A stretch of 64,000 bases of DNA from Aequorivita sp. UBA3180 (lineage in GTDB: Bacteria > Bacteroidota > Bacteroidia > Flavobacteriales > Flavobacteriaceae), in NCBI GenBank assembly GCA_002364215.1, contig DEXQ01000008.1:473866-537865 (forward strand). Reading direction: 5' to 3'. A program made the position numbers and the translations under genes. Positions 52,663-62,224 of this stretch are shown here, piece after piece. The notes beneath the pieces are model-generated. The model was not told the DNA's origin. It did not search any database and saw only the letters and a program-made list of their open reading frames with translations. Positions within the stretch are counted from its first letter, which is position 1. Each line of letters opens with the position of its first letter.

Positions 52663-53550
52663 ATGAAAAAAATTCTTTTCCTTTTTATAGCTTCATTGCT
52701 TCTTCAAAGCTGTGATGATGGCGATATAATTATTACCTCTTTCAACTTTGACGATGCGGAGCTTAAGGCCTGTGGGCAACAGGGCAATTATGTATTTTAT
52801 AAAATAAATCCCGAGGCCCTGGAAAGTTTGTCGCTAAAATTAGGTGTTTCTGATAGTCTTTATAAAGACGCCGGGCCTAAAACTTATGCACTGAATGGCA
52901 CTACAAATTTTGTAAATTATAGAACTTACGATGGTGATTTGGGTGCTAGTTACTTCTGTAGCAGTATTCCTCCCACTGCTCCAATTGTGACCGTTGATTA
53001 TTTGGCGGCATCCGGTTCGGCTGAACTCACTACAATTTTTTTATTTGATGATGATGATGGTGTTCCCGCAGAAGATGAATTTGATGGCGATACTGACGGC
53101 GATGGGATTCCAGATATTTATGATGAAGATGACGATGGCGATAACGTTCCAACGGCACTGGAATTGGACATTCAAAATGAAGACGGCGATGACAATCCAC
53201 TTACAAATCCATTAGACACAGATAATGACGGAGTAGCCGATTATTTGGATGATGATGATGATGGCGACGGGGTGCTAACACGAAATGAAGACAAAAACAT
53301 GGATTTAAATCCGCGAAACGATGTGACAGATCCAAACGTGGGCGCAGATTACCTAAACCCTGAGGTAGCAGACACTTATTTGGTAAACGAATACCGCCTG
53401 CATGAATATACCATCAATAAAAATGTAAAAATTGTTCTGAAAAATCTTGTTTTAGTTAGTGGCGAAGAAGAAATAACCCAAGAGTCCCTTAATATGGGAA
53501 CCATTGAAAGTATTGAGGTCATTGAAAAAGAAGCCACCCCAGAATTTTGA
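52663..53550 (+). CDS. Lipoprotein with Asp-rich (thrombospondin-3-like) repeats
   Basis: The start is ATG at 52663, giving MKKILFLFIASLLLQSC with lipobox LQSC and Cys17 (295 aa). A middle region (about 128-215) is a string of acidic motifs such as DGDTDGDGIPDIYDEDDDGD and DTDNDGVADYLDDDDD, the thrombospondin-type-3-like calcium-binding repeat found in many Bacteroidota surface proteins. The N-terminal part (about 20-125) and C-terminal part are beta-rich and unrecognised. It is probably surface-exposed and calcium-binding; its partner is unknown. Confidence 0.8.
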   Translation: MKKILFLFIASLLLQSCDDGDIIITSFNFDDAELKACGQQGNYVFYKINPEALESLSLKLGVSDSLYKDAGPKTYALNGTTNFVNYRTYDGDLGASYFCSSIPPTAPIVTVDYLAASGSAELTTIFLFDDDDGVPAEDEFDGDTDGDGIPDIYDEDDDGDNVPTALELDIQNEDGDDNPLTNPLDTDNDGVADYLDDDDDGDGVLTRNEDKNMDLNPRNDVTDPNVGADYLNPEVADTYLVNEYRLHEYTINKNVKIVLKNLVLVSGEEEITQESLNMGTIESIEVIEKEATPEF

Positions 53551-53569
53551 TTTGTAGAAGCGCGAATTC

Positions 53570-54115
53570 CTACTTCGTGTTCTGAAAAATATATACCTCG
53601 GTAGCCCCACGCCCGTATTTTTGAAAATCGGCATCGTAAAACTTTACATTGTCATAACGATTGAACAGAAATTCCAATTCAGTTCTCAAAACCCCTTCCC
53701 CTACACCGTGTATAAAAACTACTTTTTGTATGCGTTTTGAAATGGCAAAGTCCAATTGCCTTTTTGCGGTATCCAATTGTATGGTTAGCATTTCATAATT
53801 ATTAAGGCCGCGGGTCTTTGGCACTAGTTGATTGATGTGCAAATCCACCTCCATGGGTGGTAAATTTCGCTCTTTGGGTTTAATGCGCTTACTTTTTCCT
53901 GGCTTTTTGTGGTTTTTTTCTGACATAATTTCAGAGATATCCATCTTTGCCAATTCTCTTTTTGAAAGGGAACCATCCACAACGATTAATTCGTTTTTTG
54001 AAAAATCCAACTCAAAACCATCTGTGGTAAAAATAGTCACCTCATTACCCCTAATTGCAGTAATCACACCTGAAATGGCATCATCCAAGACTGAAACTTT
54101 ATCGCCGATAATCAT
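53570..54115 (-). CDS. Smr-domain protein
   Basis: The 181-aa product has an N-terminal beta domain (VSVLDDAISGVITAIRGNEVTIFTTDGF, about 5-45), a basic linker (residues about 75-90) and a C-terminal Smr domain with MEVDLHINQL, FIHGVGEGVLRTEL and GATEVYI. Smr domains have nuclease activity or bind nucleic acid; this stand-alone form lacks the MutS part. It is convergent with the calcium-repeat lipoprotein gene, about 20 bp apart. Confidence 0.88.
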   Translation of the reverse strand: MIIGDKVSVLDDAISGVITAIRGNEVTIFTTDGFELDFSKNELIVVDGSLSKRELAKMDISEIMSEKNHKKPGKSKRIKPKERNLPPMEVDLHINQLVPKTRGLNNYEMLTIQLDTAKRQLDFAISKRIQKVVFIHGVGEGVLRTELEFLFNRYDNVKFYDADFQKYGRGATEVYIFQNTK

Positions 54116-54308
54116 TTCTGAAATATTAAAATTTTAAAATATAATCTGCACCCATTACTTAATACTTTCTATCACTTAACCCTCTATAAACGAAATTTTT
54201 ACGTATTTTGTAGCATTGTATGAAATATATAAAATATTATTTTTAAATTTAAACCGTGAAAAAAGCTTTGCCAACCCCAATAACGAAGCTTTTAAAAACC
54301 GCAAAAAT

Positions 54309-56210
54309 ATGAAAAACCTACTACTCTTTTCAACTTTACTTTTAACTACGGCTGGTGTTTTTGCACAGCTAACCGTTAAGCCAACTTCCGGAGGTGCCGA
54401 TTCATACATATATGTTAATGATGAGGTTGTCTTTGTAACCCAAGAAATAAATCTTACTCGTAATGGCACTGCAAACGATCAGGAAGCCAGTATTTACTTG
54501 CGCAATAATGGGCAATTAATTCAATCAGGAACTACTTCTAATAATAGTGGTAATGGCCAACTTTCCGTACAGCAAAACACTCCGGAAACCAATGCTTGGG
54601 CGTACTATTATTGGTGCTCGCCCGTTACCCATCCTGCCCTCGCAGCTGGAAACCGAAGTTTTGGAGTTCAGCATTTATATGAACCACAACCAGGCATAAG
54701 CTTAACTGCCGCCCAACAAGCCGCTACCACTACAGGACGTGATGGTACCACGGGGCCTATGACCATTTCAACACGTTGGTTATACACCCATAGATTTCCC
54801 GGTACTGAGGCAGAAGGAAATTACCAACGTATGAACGGCAACAACGCTGCCCCTGCGGGTTATGGCTTTATCATGAAAGGTGTTGGTCCCATTCAAACAC
54901 CAACACAACTCGATCAAACTTATGATTTTAGAGGAAGGCCAAATAGCGGTACTTTTACTATTCCAGTGGAAGACCAATTAATGACCCTTGCTGGAAATCC
55001 TTATCCTTCTGCAATGGATTTAAACGAGCTTTTTTATGATCTTCCTGAAAATGCTGCTTTAGGAACATTTTGGTACTATGATGAAGACAGAACTGTGGCT
55101 AGTCATTATTACTCTCAAAAACCTTATGGTTATGGCGTATATACTATTGGCCCTGAAGATACTGATGGTGATCCTTATGACGGAGACAATTTAGGGACAT
55201 ACGTTGCTGCTCCATTTGATATTTGGAACTCTGGAGGAACTACAGGTGGCGGTGGACCTTTAAGTTCTAATACCGATCTCAATAAACGCTTTGCACCTAT
55301 TGGACAGGGCATTATGTTTGTGGGTGATGCAACCGGTAACGTTTCAATTAAAAACGAGTACAGAGTATTCTTTAGAGAAGACACAGCTGGTTCTGTATTT
55401 CAAAGACCAGAAGGCGATAGTGGCTCACAGATTAACCTACCAAATGATACAGGCTTATCAACAGCCGCAGAAACTGCAAGAGAGAACAATCGCACTCCAA
55501 TAATGCGCATCTGGTCTATTTTTGATGAAGCAGTAACCAGAGATATGGTAATTGCATTTTATGATCAAGCTACAGATGGATACGACCGTGGCCTTGACGG
55601 TCTGAGTGCCCAAGATTTAAAAACAGATGCCTACTTCCCTATTGGCGATGACAACAACCGTAAACCTTATGTAATTAACGGTATTAAATTTGACCAAAAT
55701 AAGCAGGTGCCTATTTCCTTTAAAATACAAAACCAGTCCAAATTGGATATTAAGGTAGTAGAGGAAGTAAAAAAACCGTATACCAATGCCTATATTTTTG
55801 ACAGGGTTGAAAATACCTATCAGCAAATAACTGGAGGCATGAGCGCAACCTTTAACCTTCCTTCCGGTACTTACGATAACAGATTTTTTGTTGTTTTCCG
55901 AAGTCCAAATGTAAAACGTGACATTCCCCAAACGGAACTTAATGAAAAACTAATTGTAATGGAAAATGTTACTTTTTTCCAAAACAATCCACTACAGCAA
56001 TTGGAAATTAGCAATCCTGAAGGATATGTTATTAAATCTGCTTTAGTGTACGATATGAACGGAAAATTGGTAATCCAAGAGAAAAACTTAGGTGATCAAT
56101 CCAAATATAGTTTCTATACCGGTAATTTGAGTGATGGTGTTTATTTGGTAAAACTTATGACCGCAGATGATATTGCCATTGACTATAAAGCGATCGTTCA
56201 TAATAAATAA
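54309..56210 (+). CDS. T9SS-exported protein with C-terminal sorting domain
   Basis: The start is ATG at 54309 (633 aa); the longer frame would bury the signal peptide MKNLLLFSTLLLTTAGVFAQ. The mature protein is beta-rich and Gly/Asn/Thr-rich, with no enzyme domain recognised. The last 80-90 residues have the T9SS type A sorting pattern: QLEISNPEGYVIKSALVYDMNGKLV, GNLSDGVYLVKLMT. It should be exported through the PorX/PorQ-type system encoded elsewhere in the window and attached or released at the surface. Its role is unknown. Confidence 0.85.
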   Translation: MKNLLLFSTLLLTTAGVFAQLTVKPTSGGADSYIYVNDEVVFVTQEINLTRNGTANDQEASIYLRNNGQLIQSGTTSNNSGNGQLSVQQNTPETNAWAYYYWCSPVTHPALAAGNRSFGVQHLYEPQPGISLTAAQQAATTTGRDGTTGPMTISTRWLYTHRFPGTEAEGNYQRMNGNNAAPAGYGFIMKGVGPIQTPTQLDQTYDFRGRPNSGTFTIPVEDQLMTLAGNPYPSAMDLNELFYDLPENAALGTFWYYDEDRTVASHYYSQKPYGYGVYTIGPEDTDGDPYDGDNLGTYVAAPFDIWNSGGTTGGGGPLSSNTDLNKRFAPIGQGIMFVGDATGNVSIKNEYRVFFREDTAGSVFQRPEGDSGSQINLPNDTGLSTAAETARENNRTPIMRIWSIFDEAVTRDMVIAFYDQATDGYDRGLDGLSAQDLKTDAYFPIGDDNNRKPYVINGIKFDQNKQVPISFKIQNQSKLDIKVVEEVKKPYTNAYIFDRVENTYQQITGGMSATFNLPSGTYDNRFFVVFRSPNVKRDIPQTELNEKLIVMENVTFFQNNPLQQLEISNPEGYVIKSALVYDMNGKLVIQEKNLGDQSKYSFYTGNLSDGVYLVKLMTADDIAIDYKAIVHNK

Positions 56211-56222
56211 AATATTTCCTTT

Positions 56223-56519
56223 ATGTTCATAAAGGGCCTCGAAGATTATATGGTTCCTTGTATAAACAAGAAAATCTTCGGTGTAGAATGTTTGGGCTGT
56301 GGCATGCAACGTGCTACAGCCCTTCTTTTTTCAGGGCAATTTGAAGCTGCTTTTAAAATATATCCTGCTATTTATACCATTTTCCTCTTATTGGCCGTAA
56401 TTGCGGTAAACTTCTTTATTAAATTCAAGTTTGATTATCAAATAAAAATTGGGCTTATCTTGCTGAATGCCATTATAATGGTGGTGAGTTATTTCATTAA
56501 GATGAACCACTTTATTTAA
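56223..56519 (+). CDS. DUF2752 membrane protein
   Basis: This 98-aa protein has the hallmark CLGCGMQRA near residue 20 and three hydrophobic stretches (about 25-42, 47-66, 77-95). DUF2752 proteins are small integral membrane proteins of unknown role. It starts 12 nt after the T9SS cargo gene and is followed by the CCC-motif protein 67 nt later, all on the plus strand. Confidence 0.85.
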   Translation: MFIKGLEDYMVPCINKKIFGVECLGCGMQRATALLFSGQFEAAFKIYPAIYTIFLLLAVIAVNFFIKFKFDYQIKIGLILLNAIIMVVSYFIKMNHFI

Positions 56520-56586
56520 TATAGATTGTTTAAAATTTTAAATTTTTTGGGTACATTTAAGGCACAACTGAAAAATCAAATAAATT

Positions 56587-56907
56587 ATGGAACAACAAAA
56601 ACTACCCAACGCAACCTTAATTCTCATCTTCGGAATAATTTCTATAGTAACTTGTTGTTGCTATGGTTTAGGTCTTATATTCGGAATTGTCGCTATTGTT
56701 ATGGCGGGCAAAGCCACTAAGGTGTATATGGCAAACCCTGAACTCTATTCAGGCTACCAAAACGTTAAAACGGGAAAGATCCTTTCTATAATAGGCATTA
56801 TACTCAGCGCTATTTATTTAATTTACGTAATCTACCTCTTTTCAACTATAGGAATGGAAGGCATTATGAATATGAATGAAGAGCTTATGAAGGAATACGG
56901 TATGTAG
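56587..56907 (+). CDS. CCC-motif membrane protein
   Basis: This 106-aa protein has the triple cysteine in VTCCCYGLGL, three helices (about 9-27, 30-45, 64-88) and a short acidic tail. This CCC-motif family is known in Bacteroidota without assigned function. It follows the DUF2752 gene and is ended by a terminator at 56927. Confidence 0.85.
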   Translation: MEQQKLPNATLILIFGIISIVTCCCYGLGLIFGIVAIVMAGKATKVYMANPELYSGYQNVKTGKILSIIGIILSAIYLIYVIYLFSTIGMEGIMNMNEELMKEYGM

Positions 56908-56926
56908 TTCTTCATTCTTTCTTATT

Positions 56927-56955
56927 AAAAAAGCGGCCTTAGTGGCCGCTTTTTA
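56927..56955. terminator. Terminator between the CCC-motif gene and rocD
   Basis: AGCGGCC, loop TTAGT, GGCCGCT with A and T runs; works for both converging genes. Confidence 0.85.
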
Positions 56956-56979
56956 TATATAAAAGTTACTGCAAAATAA

Positions 56980-58221
56980 TTATTCAAACGATTTTAATGT
57001 TTCTATGATTATGGAAACACAATCCCTCAATTGTTCTTCATTCATCATCAAGGGAGGTGCAAAACGAATAATATTTCCGTGGGTTGGCTTTGCCAACAGG
57101 CCATTGTCACGAAGTTTTAGGCAGATATTCCAAGCTGTATCGCTATCTTCAGAGTCATTGATTAATACCGCGTTCAGCAATCCTTTTCCACGAACAAGTT
57201 TCGCTATACTACTTGTTTCAATATAACTGCTAAGTTCACTGCGGAAAATTTTTCCAAGCCTTTCAGCATTCTCGGCAAGCTTTTCATCACGTACCACACT
57301 AAGCGCTGCGATAGCCACCGCAGCAGCTACAGGGTTTCCTCCAAAAGTGGAACCGTGATTTCCTGGTTTTATTACATTCATCACATCATCATTGGCAAGT
57401 ACCGCGGAAACCGGATAAGCGCCACCGCTCAAAGCTTTCCCCAAAATCAAAAGATCAGGTTTTACATCTTCATGGTCAACAGCAAGAATCTTTCCGGTAC
57501 GGGCAATCCCAGTTTGCACTTCATCAGCTATAAAAAGAACATTGTGCTTTTCACACAAGGCCTTTGCTTTTCTCAAATATCCCTCCGACGGCACATAAAC
57601 TCCTGCTTCTCCTTGAATGGGTTCAACCAAGAATCCAGCAATATTTTTATTGCTTTCCAAATGCTCCTCAAGTTGTTCAAGATTGTCGTATTCTATCTTT
57701 ATAAAACCTTTGGTGTAAGGTCCAAAATGCTTGCGCGCCACGGGATCATTGCTAAAAGAAATTATCGTGGTGGTTCTTCCGTGAAAATTGTTTTCGCAAA
57801 CTATGATTTCGGCCTCGTTTTCATCAATGCCCTTCTTCTCATAAGCCCACTTTCTACAAATTTTTAAAGCTGTTTCCACGGCTTCGGCACCCGTATTCAT
57901 TGGGAGCAACTTATCGAAATTGAAAAACTCACAAGCAAATTTTTCATATTTCCCTAGCATATCATTATAAAATGCGCGGGAGGTCAACGTTAATGTTTTG
58001 GCTTGTTCCGTCATTGCGCCCACTATTTTTGGATGACAGTGTCCTTGGTTCACTGCAGAATAGGCCGAGAGAAAATCGTAATATTTCTTGCCTTCCACAT
58101 CCCAAACATACACGCCTTCTCCCCTGCTTAAAACCACAGGAAGTGGATGATAGTTGTGGGCTCCGTACTTGTTTTCTAAATCGATAGCTTTTTGTGAAGC
58201 TGTTTGCTCTAAAACTGACAT
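56980..58221 (-). CDS. rocD: Ornithine aminotransferase
   Basis: The start is ATG at 58221 (413 aa), giving [29 protein letters not shown]; the longer frame is not needed. Class-III aminotransferase motifs are present: [29 protein letters not shown], the [12 protein letters not shown] metal-type aspartate and the PLP Lys in [10 protein letters not shown]. The [13 protein letters not shown] opening is typical of ornithine aminotransferase, which converts ornithine to glutamate-5-semialdehyde, joining proline metabolism (proline dehydrogenase lies at 17892). Confidence 0.93.
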   Translation of the reverse strand: MSVLEQTASQKAIDLENKYGAHNYHPLPVVLSRGEGVYVWDVEGKKYYDFLSAYSAVNQGHCHPKIVGAMTEQAKTLTLTSRAFYNDMLGKYEKFACEFFNFDKLLPMNTGAEAVETALKICRKWAYEKKGIDENEAEIIVCENNFHGRTTTIISFSNDPVARKHFGPYTKGFIKIEYDNLEQLEEHLESNKNIAGFLVEPIQGEAGVYVPSEGYLRKAKALCEKHNVLFIADEVQTGIARTGKILAVDHEDVKPDLLILGKALSGGAYPVSAVLANDDVMNVIKPGNHGSTFGGNPVAAAVAIAALSVVRDEKLAENAERLGKIFRSELSSYIETSSIAKLVRGKGLLNAVLINDSEDSDTAWNICLKLRDNGLLAKPTHGNIIRFAPPLMMNEEQLRDCVSIIIETLKSFE

Positions 58222-58355
58222 AAAGTTGTAATAATTTTGAAGTAAAAAAGTTGTTATTCCTACTTTAGGGAGAGAAATCATCCGTGGGTTGCAAATTACT
58301 AAATATATCCCACATTTTTTGAAGCCTTAACAGGATTTAAACCTAACAATTATGC

Positions 58356-58363
58356 TATTTTTG
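58356..58363 (+). promoter_or_regulatory. Putative rlmD promoter -7 box, near-leaderless
   Basis: TATTTTTG lies five nt before the ATG at 58369. If the usual -7 to start-site distance holds, the transcript begins at or close to the ATG. Confidence 0.4.
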
Positions 58364-58368
58364 CGCCT

Positions 58369-59778
58369 ATGGCAAGAAAAAATAATAGAGTGGTTTTTGA
58401 AAATGTTGAAGTGGTAGATGCTGGCGCTAAGGGTAAAGCTGTAGCTAAAGCCCCGGATGGTCGTGTGATTTTTATAAACAATGCTGTACCCGGCGATGTG
58501 GTAACCGTTCAGACTTTCAAAAAGAAGAAAGCATTTTATGAAGCTTCCGTCACTTCAATTTCAAAATATTCCGAAAAAAGAGTTGAGCCCGTGTGCCCCC
58601 ACTTCGGGGTCTGCGGTGGGTGCAAATGGCAGAATCTTGGCTACGAGCATCAACTGTATTACAAACAAAAGGAGGTTGCACAAAACCTGCAGCGCATTGG
58701 GAAGGTGGAATTGCCGGAATTTCAACCTATCTTAGGTTCAGAAAAGCAATATTTTTATCGTAACAAAATGGAGTTCTCCTTTAGCGATAATAAATGGCTT
58801 ACCCTGGAGCAGATTAAAAGTGGCGAAATTATAGAAAACCGTAATGCCTTAGGTTTTCACATTCCAGGAATGTGGGACAAAATTTTAGACCTGGACATTT
58901 GTTATTTACAAGCCGATCCCAGCAATGCAATTCGCGATTTTGTAAAAGCAAAGGCAGAAGAATTGAACCTTTCATTTTTTAATACACGAAATCAGGAAGG
59001 GTTTTTACGAACATTGATGATTCGCACCACATCCACTGGCGAAGTGATGGTTTTAATTCAGTTTTTTCACGAAGATGAAGAAAATAGAAAACTGTTGCTA
59101 AATGCCGTTGCCGAAGAATTTCCACAGATTACTTCTCTTTTATATGTAATCAATTCCAAAGGAAATGACACTTTATACGACCAGGCCATAGAACTTTTCT
59201 GCGGAAGGGACCATATTTTTGAGGAAATGGAAGGGTTACAATTTAAAATAAACGCGAAGTCTTTTTACCAAACCAATAGCGAACAGGCTTTTGAGCTTTA
59301 CAAAATAACCTGTGATTTTGCAGGTTTAAGTGGGAATGAACTGGTTTATGATCTTTATACCGGAACGGGTACCATTGCACAATTTGTGGCAAAAAAGGCA
59401 AAAAAGGTTATTGGCGTTGAAGCCGTACCAGATGCCATTGAGGCTGCTAAAGCCAATGCGCTGTTAAACAAAATCGAAAATGTTGAGTTCTACGTAGGCG
59501 ATATGAAAAAAGTTTTCAATGAAGAATTTATTGCTGCTCACGGCAGACCTGATGTTGTCATCACAGACCCCCCTCGCGACGGCATGCACGCTGATGTAGT
59601 GGCACAGCTTATAAATTTAGAAGCGCAAAAAATTGTGTACGTTAGTTGCAACAGTGCTACCCAGGCACGTGACCTGGCCCTTTTGGATGCAAAATATAAA
59701 GTGACAAAAGTGCAGCCTGTTGATATGTTTCCACAGACGCACCACGTAGAAAATGTTGTACTTTTGGAAAAACGATAA
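58369..59778 (+). CDS. rlmD: 23S rRNA (uracil-5-)-methyltransferase RlmD
   Basis: The 469-aa product has an N-terminal TRAM domain, the iron-sulfur cysteines Cys76, Cys82 and Cys85 in CPHFGVCGGC, the SAM motifs YTGTGTIAQF and DPPRDG, and the nucleophile Cys in YVSCNSATQAR. It methylates U1939 in 23S rRNA in E. coli numbering, an assignment by family. It is followed nine nt later by the DUF6452 gene. Confidence 0.9.
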   Translation: MARKNNRVVFENVEVVDAGAKGKAVAKAPDGRVIFINNAVPGDVVTVQTFKKKKAFYEASVTSISKYSEKRVEPVCPHFGVCGGCKWQNLGYEHQLYYKQKEVAQNLQRIGKVELPEFQPILGSEKQYFYRNKMEFSFSDNKWLTLEQIKSGEIIENRNALGFHIPGMWDKILDLDICYLQADPSNAIRDFVKAKAEELNLSFFNTRNQEGFLRTLMIRTTSTGEVMVLIQFFHEDEENRKLLLNAVAEEFPQITSLLYVINSKGNDTLYDQAIELFCGRDHIFEEMEGLQFKINAKSFYQTNSEQAFELYKITCDFAGLSGNELVYDLYTGTGTIAQFVAKKAKKVIGVEAVPDAIEAAKANALLNKIENVEFYVGDMKKVFNEEFIAAHGRPDVVITDPPRDGMHADVVAQLINLEAQKIVYVSCNSATQARDLALLDAKYKVTKVQPVDMFPQTHHVENVVLLEKR

Positions 59779-59786
59779 AAAAAGCA

Positions 59787-60284
59787 ATGGTTAAAAGAAT
59801 AATTTTTCTACTCCTCATCATTTATGCTTTTAAAGGCTGTACAAAAGATGACATTTGCCCTCCAGATACTGCAACTACTGCAAATTTGGTAATTGCTTTT
59901 AATGATATTGCAAATCCTTCAAACACAAAAAGTGTAAATGTGCTGAGTGTAATTACAGATAATGATGATGCCGTTGAAATAATTTCCTTTGAAAATACGA
60001 CTGAAATTGCAATTCCGCTTAACACTACTTCAGATACTACAAAATATCTTTTTAAAAGGAGTCTTATTTCAAGTTCAGATACAATTAATAATATTGATAA
60101 AATAACTTTTGTATACCAACGGAGGGAAGATTACGTAAACCGTGCCTGTGGTTTTAAAGTTGAATATTTTAATATAGATCCAGTCCTCGAGAGTGAAGGA
60201 ACAGAAAATTGGATACAAGAAATTATCGTAAACAGAGATATCGTCAATGATGAAAATAGCGCCCATATTACTGTGTTGCATTAG
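59787..60284 (+). CDS. DUF6452 lipoprotein
   Basis: The 165-aa product begins MVKRIIFLLLIIYAFKGC, a lipoprotein signal with Cys18, then DDICPPDTATTANLVIAF, a pattern matching DUF6452 from memory. It is beta-rich with no catalytic motif. It overlaps the DUF6048 gene by 38 nt. The pair following rlmD is a recurrent arrangement in Flavobacteriia as I recall; the function is unknown. Confidence 0.8.
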   Translation: MVKRIIFLLLIIYAFKGCTKDDICPPDTATTANLVIAFNDIANPSNTKSVNVLSVITDNDDAVEIISFENTTEIAIPLNTTSDTTKYLFKRSLISSSDTINNIDKITFVYQRREDYVNRACGFKVEYFNIDPVLESEGTENWIQEIIVNRDIVNDENSAHITVLH

Positions 60285-60984
60285 TCTTTTTTGCGGCACA
60301 CATTCCTTTGTGGCGCAAGAAAATCCTAATATCTCCACCGATACCGTTCCAAAAATTGAGAAGTTTGGGATTCGTGTGGGTGTAGATTTGGCAAAACCTT
60401 TACGAACTTTAATAGAAGACGGTTATTCAGGTTTTGAAATAATGGGCGATTTTAGGGTTACCAAAAAGTTTTATGCCGCCATAGAATTAGGAAATGAAAA
60501 AAAAGATTGGGATGAACCATACATTTCTTCAAAAACCAGCGGTAGCTATGCCAAAATAGGGTTCGATTACAATGCCTATGAAAACTGGCTCGGTATGGAA
60601 AACGCCATCACACTTGGATTACGCTACGGTTTTTCAACCTTTAAACAAGAGTTGCTGAGTTATAGAGTCTATACAGACAACCCTGCCTTTCCTACACAAA
60701 CTATATATGCACCTCAGGAATACAGCGGCCTAAATGCGCATTGGGCAGAATTTATTTTGGGAATCAAAACTGAAATAGTAAACAATCTTTATTTGTCATT
60801 AAACGTTCAGCTAAAAAGAAAAATTTCAGAAACTGAACCCGAAAACTTTGATAATCTTTACATTCCCGGTTTCAACAGAACTTATGATTATAGCGAATTT
60901 GGAGTAGGTTATGGATATTCTATTTCTTACCTAATACCCATCTTCAAAAAAACTGAAATACCCTCAACTGAAGCGGAAAAATAG
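60247..60984 (+). CDS. DUF6048 outer-membrane-like protein
   Basis: The 245-aa product starts MMKIAPILLCCISLFCGTHSFVA, a signal peptide, at 60247 or 60250. It continues with beta strands such as GIRVGVDLAKPLRTL, FYAAIELGNEKKDW and AKIGFDYNAYENW, ending with a barrel-like YGYSISYLIPIF. DUF6048 is of unknown role and probably sits in the outer membrane. It starts inside the DUF6452 gene, so the pair is coupled in translation. Confidence 0.8.
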   Translation: MMKIAPILLCCISLFCGTHSFVAQENPNISTDTVPKIEKFGIRVGVDLAKPLRTLIEDGYSGFEIMGDFRVTKKFYAAIELGNEKKDWDEPYISSKTSGSYAKIGFDYNAYENWLGMENAITLGLRYGFSTFKQELLSYRVYTDNPAFPTQTIYAPQEYSGLNAHWAEFILGIKTEIVNNLYLSLNVQLKRKISETEPENFDNLYIPGFNRTYDYSEFGVGYGYSISYLIPIFKKTEIPSTEAEK

Positions 60985-61008
60985 AAATTTTGCTTACGGT
61001 TATTTTTA

Positions 61009-62166
61009 TTATTGTTTAGAAGCTTTCCTACTACCCTCGTACATTTCATAGCGCACAAGTTTAGACTCCAACTTTCCGTTGAAAAGTTTTATTTTTTTTG
61101 AAGGTCGAAGTCCAACAAATTTCAATGCTTCCATATTTGAAGTAATCATCCACGCCTGCGTTCCCGGATAACCGCGCTTTAAGGTATTGCCAATAGAGCT
61201 GTAAAATTCTTCCACGTCCTTCACCGAGATACGTTCGTCATAGGGAGGATTAAAAACAATATAAAGCGGTTTGTTGTTTTCCTTTTCACTTTCAAAGAAA
61301 TCCTGCTGTTTTACTTCAATAAAATCTTGAAGATTGGCGCTTTTTATATTCTCCTTCGCTTTTTTAATCGCTACAGGATCAGTGTCAAATCCATAAATTT
61401 TATGTGGAAAATCCCGAACCTTCTTCAGAGCGGCGTCTTCAATTTTTTCATAAAGATCTACATCAAAATCTGGCCAGGTCTCAAAACCAAATTCTTCACG
61501 GTTTAAGTTTGGCGGAATATTGCAAGCTATCATCGCCGCTTCAGTCAGTAGGGTTCCACCCCCGCACATAGGGTCAAGAAAATTACATTGCCCCTGCCAA
61601 CCGGAGAGCATTATAATTCCTGCCGCCAGCACTTCATTTATAGGTGCAAGTGTACTTTCAACCTTATAGCCGCGTTTGTGCAATGATTCCCCAGAACTGT
61701 CCAAAGAAACGGTACAGATATTTCTGTCAATATGAATATTTATACGAAGCGTGGGATGGTCCAAATCTACATCGGGCCGTACCCCTTCCCTATCGCGGAA
61801 CCTATCAACAATAGCATCTTTTGTCTTTAGGGCAATATATTGGGAATGTGTAAAAACATCAGAAAAAACGGTGGCGTTTACTGCAAGAGTGCCTTTTACA
61901 TCCATATAGTTTTCCCAAGGCATTTCGTAAATTTTCTTGTAAAGATCTTCTTCAGTAAATATATTGAAGGCGGTAATCGGTTTTAGTATTTTAATGGCAG
62001 TGCGGCAGCAAAGATTCGCCTTATACATAAACCCTGTGTCGCCTTCAAAAGAAACGTTTCGGGTGCCTATTTCAATGGATGAAGCACCTAATTGGCGAAG
62101 CTCCTGTGCCAGAAGTTCTTCCATCCCAAAAAGGGTCTTGGCAACCATTTTAAAATTCTTTGTCAT
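61009..62166 (-). CDS. THUMP-domain RNA methyltransferase (RlmL/TrmN-like)
   Basis: The start is ATG at 62166 (385 aa), giving MTKNFKMVAKTLFGMEELLAQEL. A THUMP domain (about 45-165) precedes the Rossmann fold with FLDPMCGGGTLLTEAAMIA, and the catalytic NPPYDER. The architecture fits the RlmL N-terminal-half family of RNA guanine-N2 methyltransferases; the exact target (23S rRNA or tRNA) cannot be decided. A TATTTTTG box lies 21 nt upstream. Confidence 0.9.
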   Translation of the reverse strand: MTKNFKMVAKTLFGMEELLAQELRQLGASSIEIGTRNVSFEGDTGFMYKANLCCRTAIKILKPITAFNIFTEEDLYKKIYEMPWENYMDVKGTLAVNATVFSDVFTHSQYIALKTKDAIVDRFRDREGVRPDVDLDHPTLRINIHIDRNICTVSLDSSGESLHKRGYKVESTLAPINEVLAAGIIMLSGWQGQCNFLDPMCGGGTLLTEAAMIACNIPPNLNREEFGFETWPDFDVDLYEKIEDAALKKVRDFPHKIYGFDTDPVAIKKAKENIKSANLQDFIEVKQQDFFESEKENNKPLYIVFNPPYDERISVKDVEEFYSSIGNTLKRGYPGTQAWMITSNMEALKFVGLRPSKKIKLFNGKLESKLVRYEMYEGSRKASKQ

Positions 62167-62187
62167 AATATTTAAACAGATTTCCTG

Positions 62188-62195
62188 CAAAAATA
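62188..62195 (-). promoter_or_regulatory. Putative THUMP methyltransferase promoter -7 box
   Basis: TATTTTTG on the minus strand, 21 nt before the ATG at 62166. Confidence 0.45.
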
Positions 62196-62224
62196 CAGTA
62201 TTTTAGCAGGGCGAAACGATAACT

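Noticed and set aside
57355..57867. 170-codon plus-strand frame inside rocD
   Set aside because: It is antisense to a clear aminotransferase, has no recognisable domain and follows the codon bias of the real gene's complement.
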